A stretch of 6,370 nt of DNA, from assembly GCA_045576175.1 (NCBI GenBank), contig JAZNFW010000023.1:1-6370 (forward strand), read 5' to 3'. The translations under genes were made by a program, and so were the position numbers. The stretch comes from RGIG8748 sp045576175. Its GTDB lineage: Bacteria > Bacillota > Clostridia > UMGS1810. Under the pieces are notes generated by a model. It had not been told where the DNA came from. It worked only from the letters and a program-made list of their open reading frames with translations, and did no database searches. This document shows positions 6,163 to 6,370 of this stretch, piece by piece. Numbering within the stretch: the stretch's first letter is position 1; each line of letters starts with the position of its first letter.

Positions 6163-6370
6163 GAAATCTAAGCGTTTCCGCGGTACCACTCTTCTTCATC
6201 CATTAGGGATGCCCTTTAGATGCTAACACATCTTAACTCTGTTACGGGAGTTCCCGTCTGCCCCTACTGCAAATGTTCACGGCAGCCGCTCTGCGGTGAG
6301 TTCTGCAAATCTTTCCCAATGCCTCGCACCAACCGGCATCTCAAGTCGGAGGCCAAGCGGTCTTAGGAAG
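6116..6370 (-). promoter_or_regulatory. T-box riboswitch, predicted leucine specifier, 5' end cut by the window
   Basis: The diagnostic T-box AGTGGTACCGCGG lies at 6190-6178; its UGGU would pair with an ACCA tRNA end, so discriminator A, as in tRNA-Leu. GCG-GAAA-CGC forms the top of the antiterminator, and the terminator hairpin follows. Upstream in RNA order are the Stem I AG bulge and apical loop (GATGCCGGTTGGTGCGAGGCAT lies at 6340-6319; key parts AGATGCC and GGTGCGA), then GAA-CUC-ACC (6303-6295) with CUC at 6300-6298 as the likely specifier. A Stem II-like hairpin CTGCC/GGCAG (6285-6281, 6262-6258) carries GAA and AGTA of an S-turn; a GGG/CCC-rich IIA/B element lies at 6257-6244, and AGATG/CATCT (6233-6218) fits Stem III. 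The lower 5' strand of Stem I and the promoter lie beyond 6370. Uncharged tRNA should allow read-through into the LeuA-like gene. The T-box call is firm; the leucine assignment is less so. Confidence 0.92.

Overview
The window looks like a chromosomal segment of an anaerobic, low-to-moderate-GC Firmicute, probably a gut-type member of the Clostridia. This rests on strong GAAAGGAG-type ribosome binding sites, a TTG start, a T-box leader, and the ECF sigma / single-pass anti-sigma arrangement. No sequence search was possible, so genus and species are not assigned.

Two transcription units converge on a shared bidirectional terminator (1323-1360). On the + strand, an AT-rich region with two overlapping sigma-A-like promoters and a 16-bp inverted repeat leads into an ECF sigma factor (173-643). 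Its stop overlaps the start of a one-membrane-span putative anti-sigma protein (640-1287), giving a classic two-gene regulatory cassette.

On the - strand, an operon runs leftward from a T-box riboswitch. The riboswitch is cut at its 5' end by the window edge; its predicted specifier is CUC (leucine). The first gene (4677-6065) encodes a 462-aa protein of the LeuA (2-isopropylmalate synthase) family. Its C-terminal leucine-sensing domain looks intact, but the catalytic metal and substrate residues of its TIM barrel are replaced. One base later begins an 819-aa fusion (2216-4675): an N-terminal sugar-isomerase-like TIM barrel, also stripped of most metal ligands, joined to a complete acyl-CoA synthetase with all its core motifs. 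The third gene (1380-2186) is an apparently intact metal-dependent amidohydrolase of the ACMSD-like type.

The leftward operon is the interesting part. A leucine-responsive T-box appears to drive two degenerate TIM-barrel domains (one attached to a leucine-binding-type domain, one fused to an active-looking CoA ligase) plus a hydrolase/decarboxylase-type enzyme. One hypothesis is a leucine-starvation response that activates a carboxylic acid such as a branched-chain fatty acid, with the LeuA-like protein as a sensor or scaffold rather than a synthase. The substrate cannot be read from the sequence. All longer + strand reading frames under this operon, and the - strand frame under the sigma genes, are judged to be shadows.
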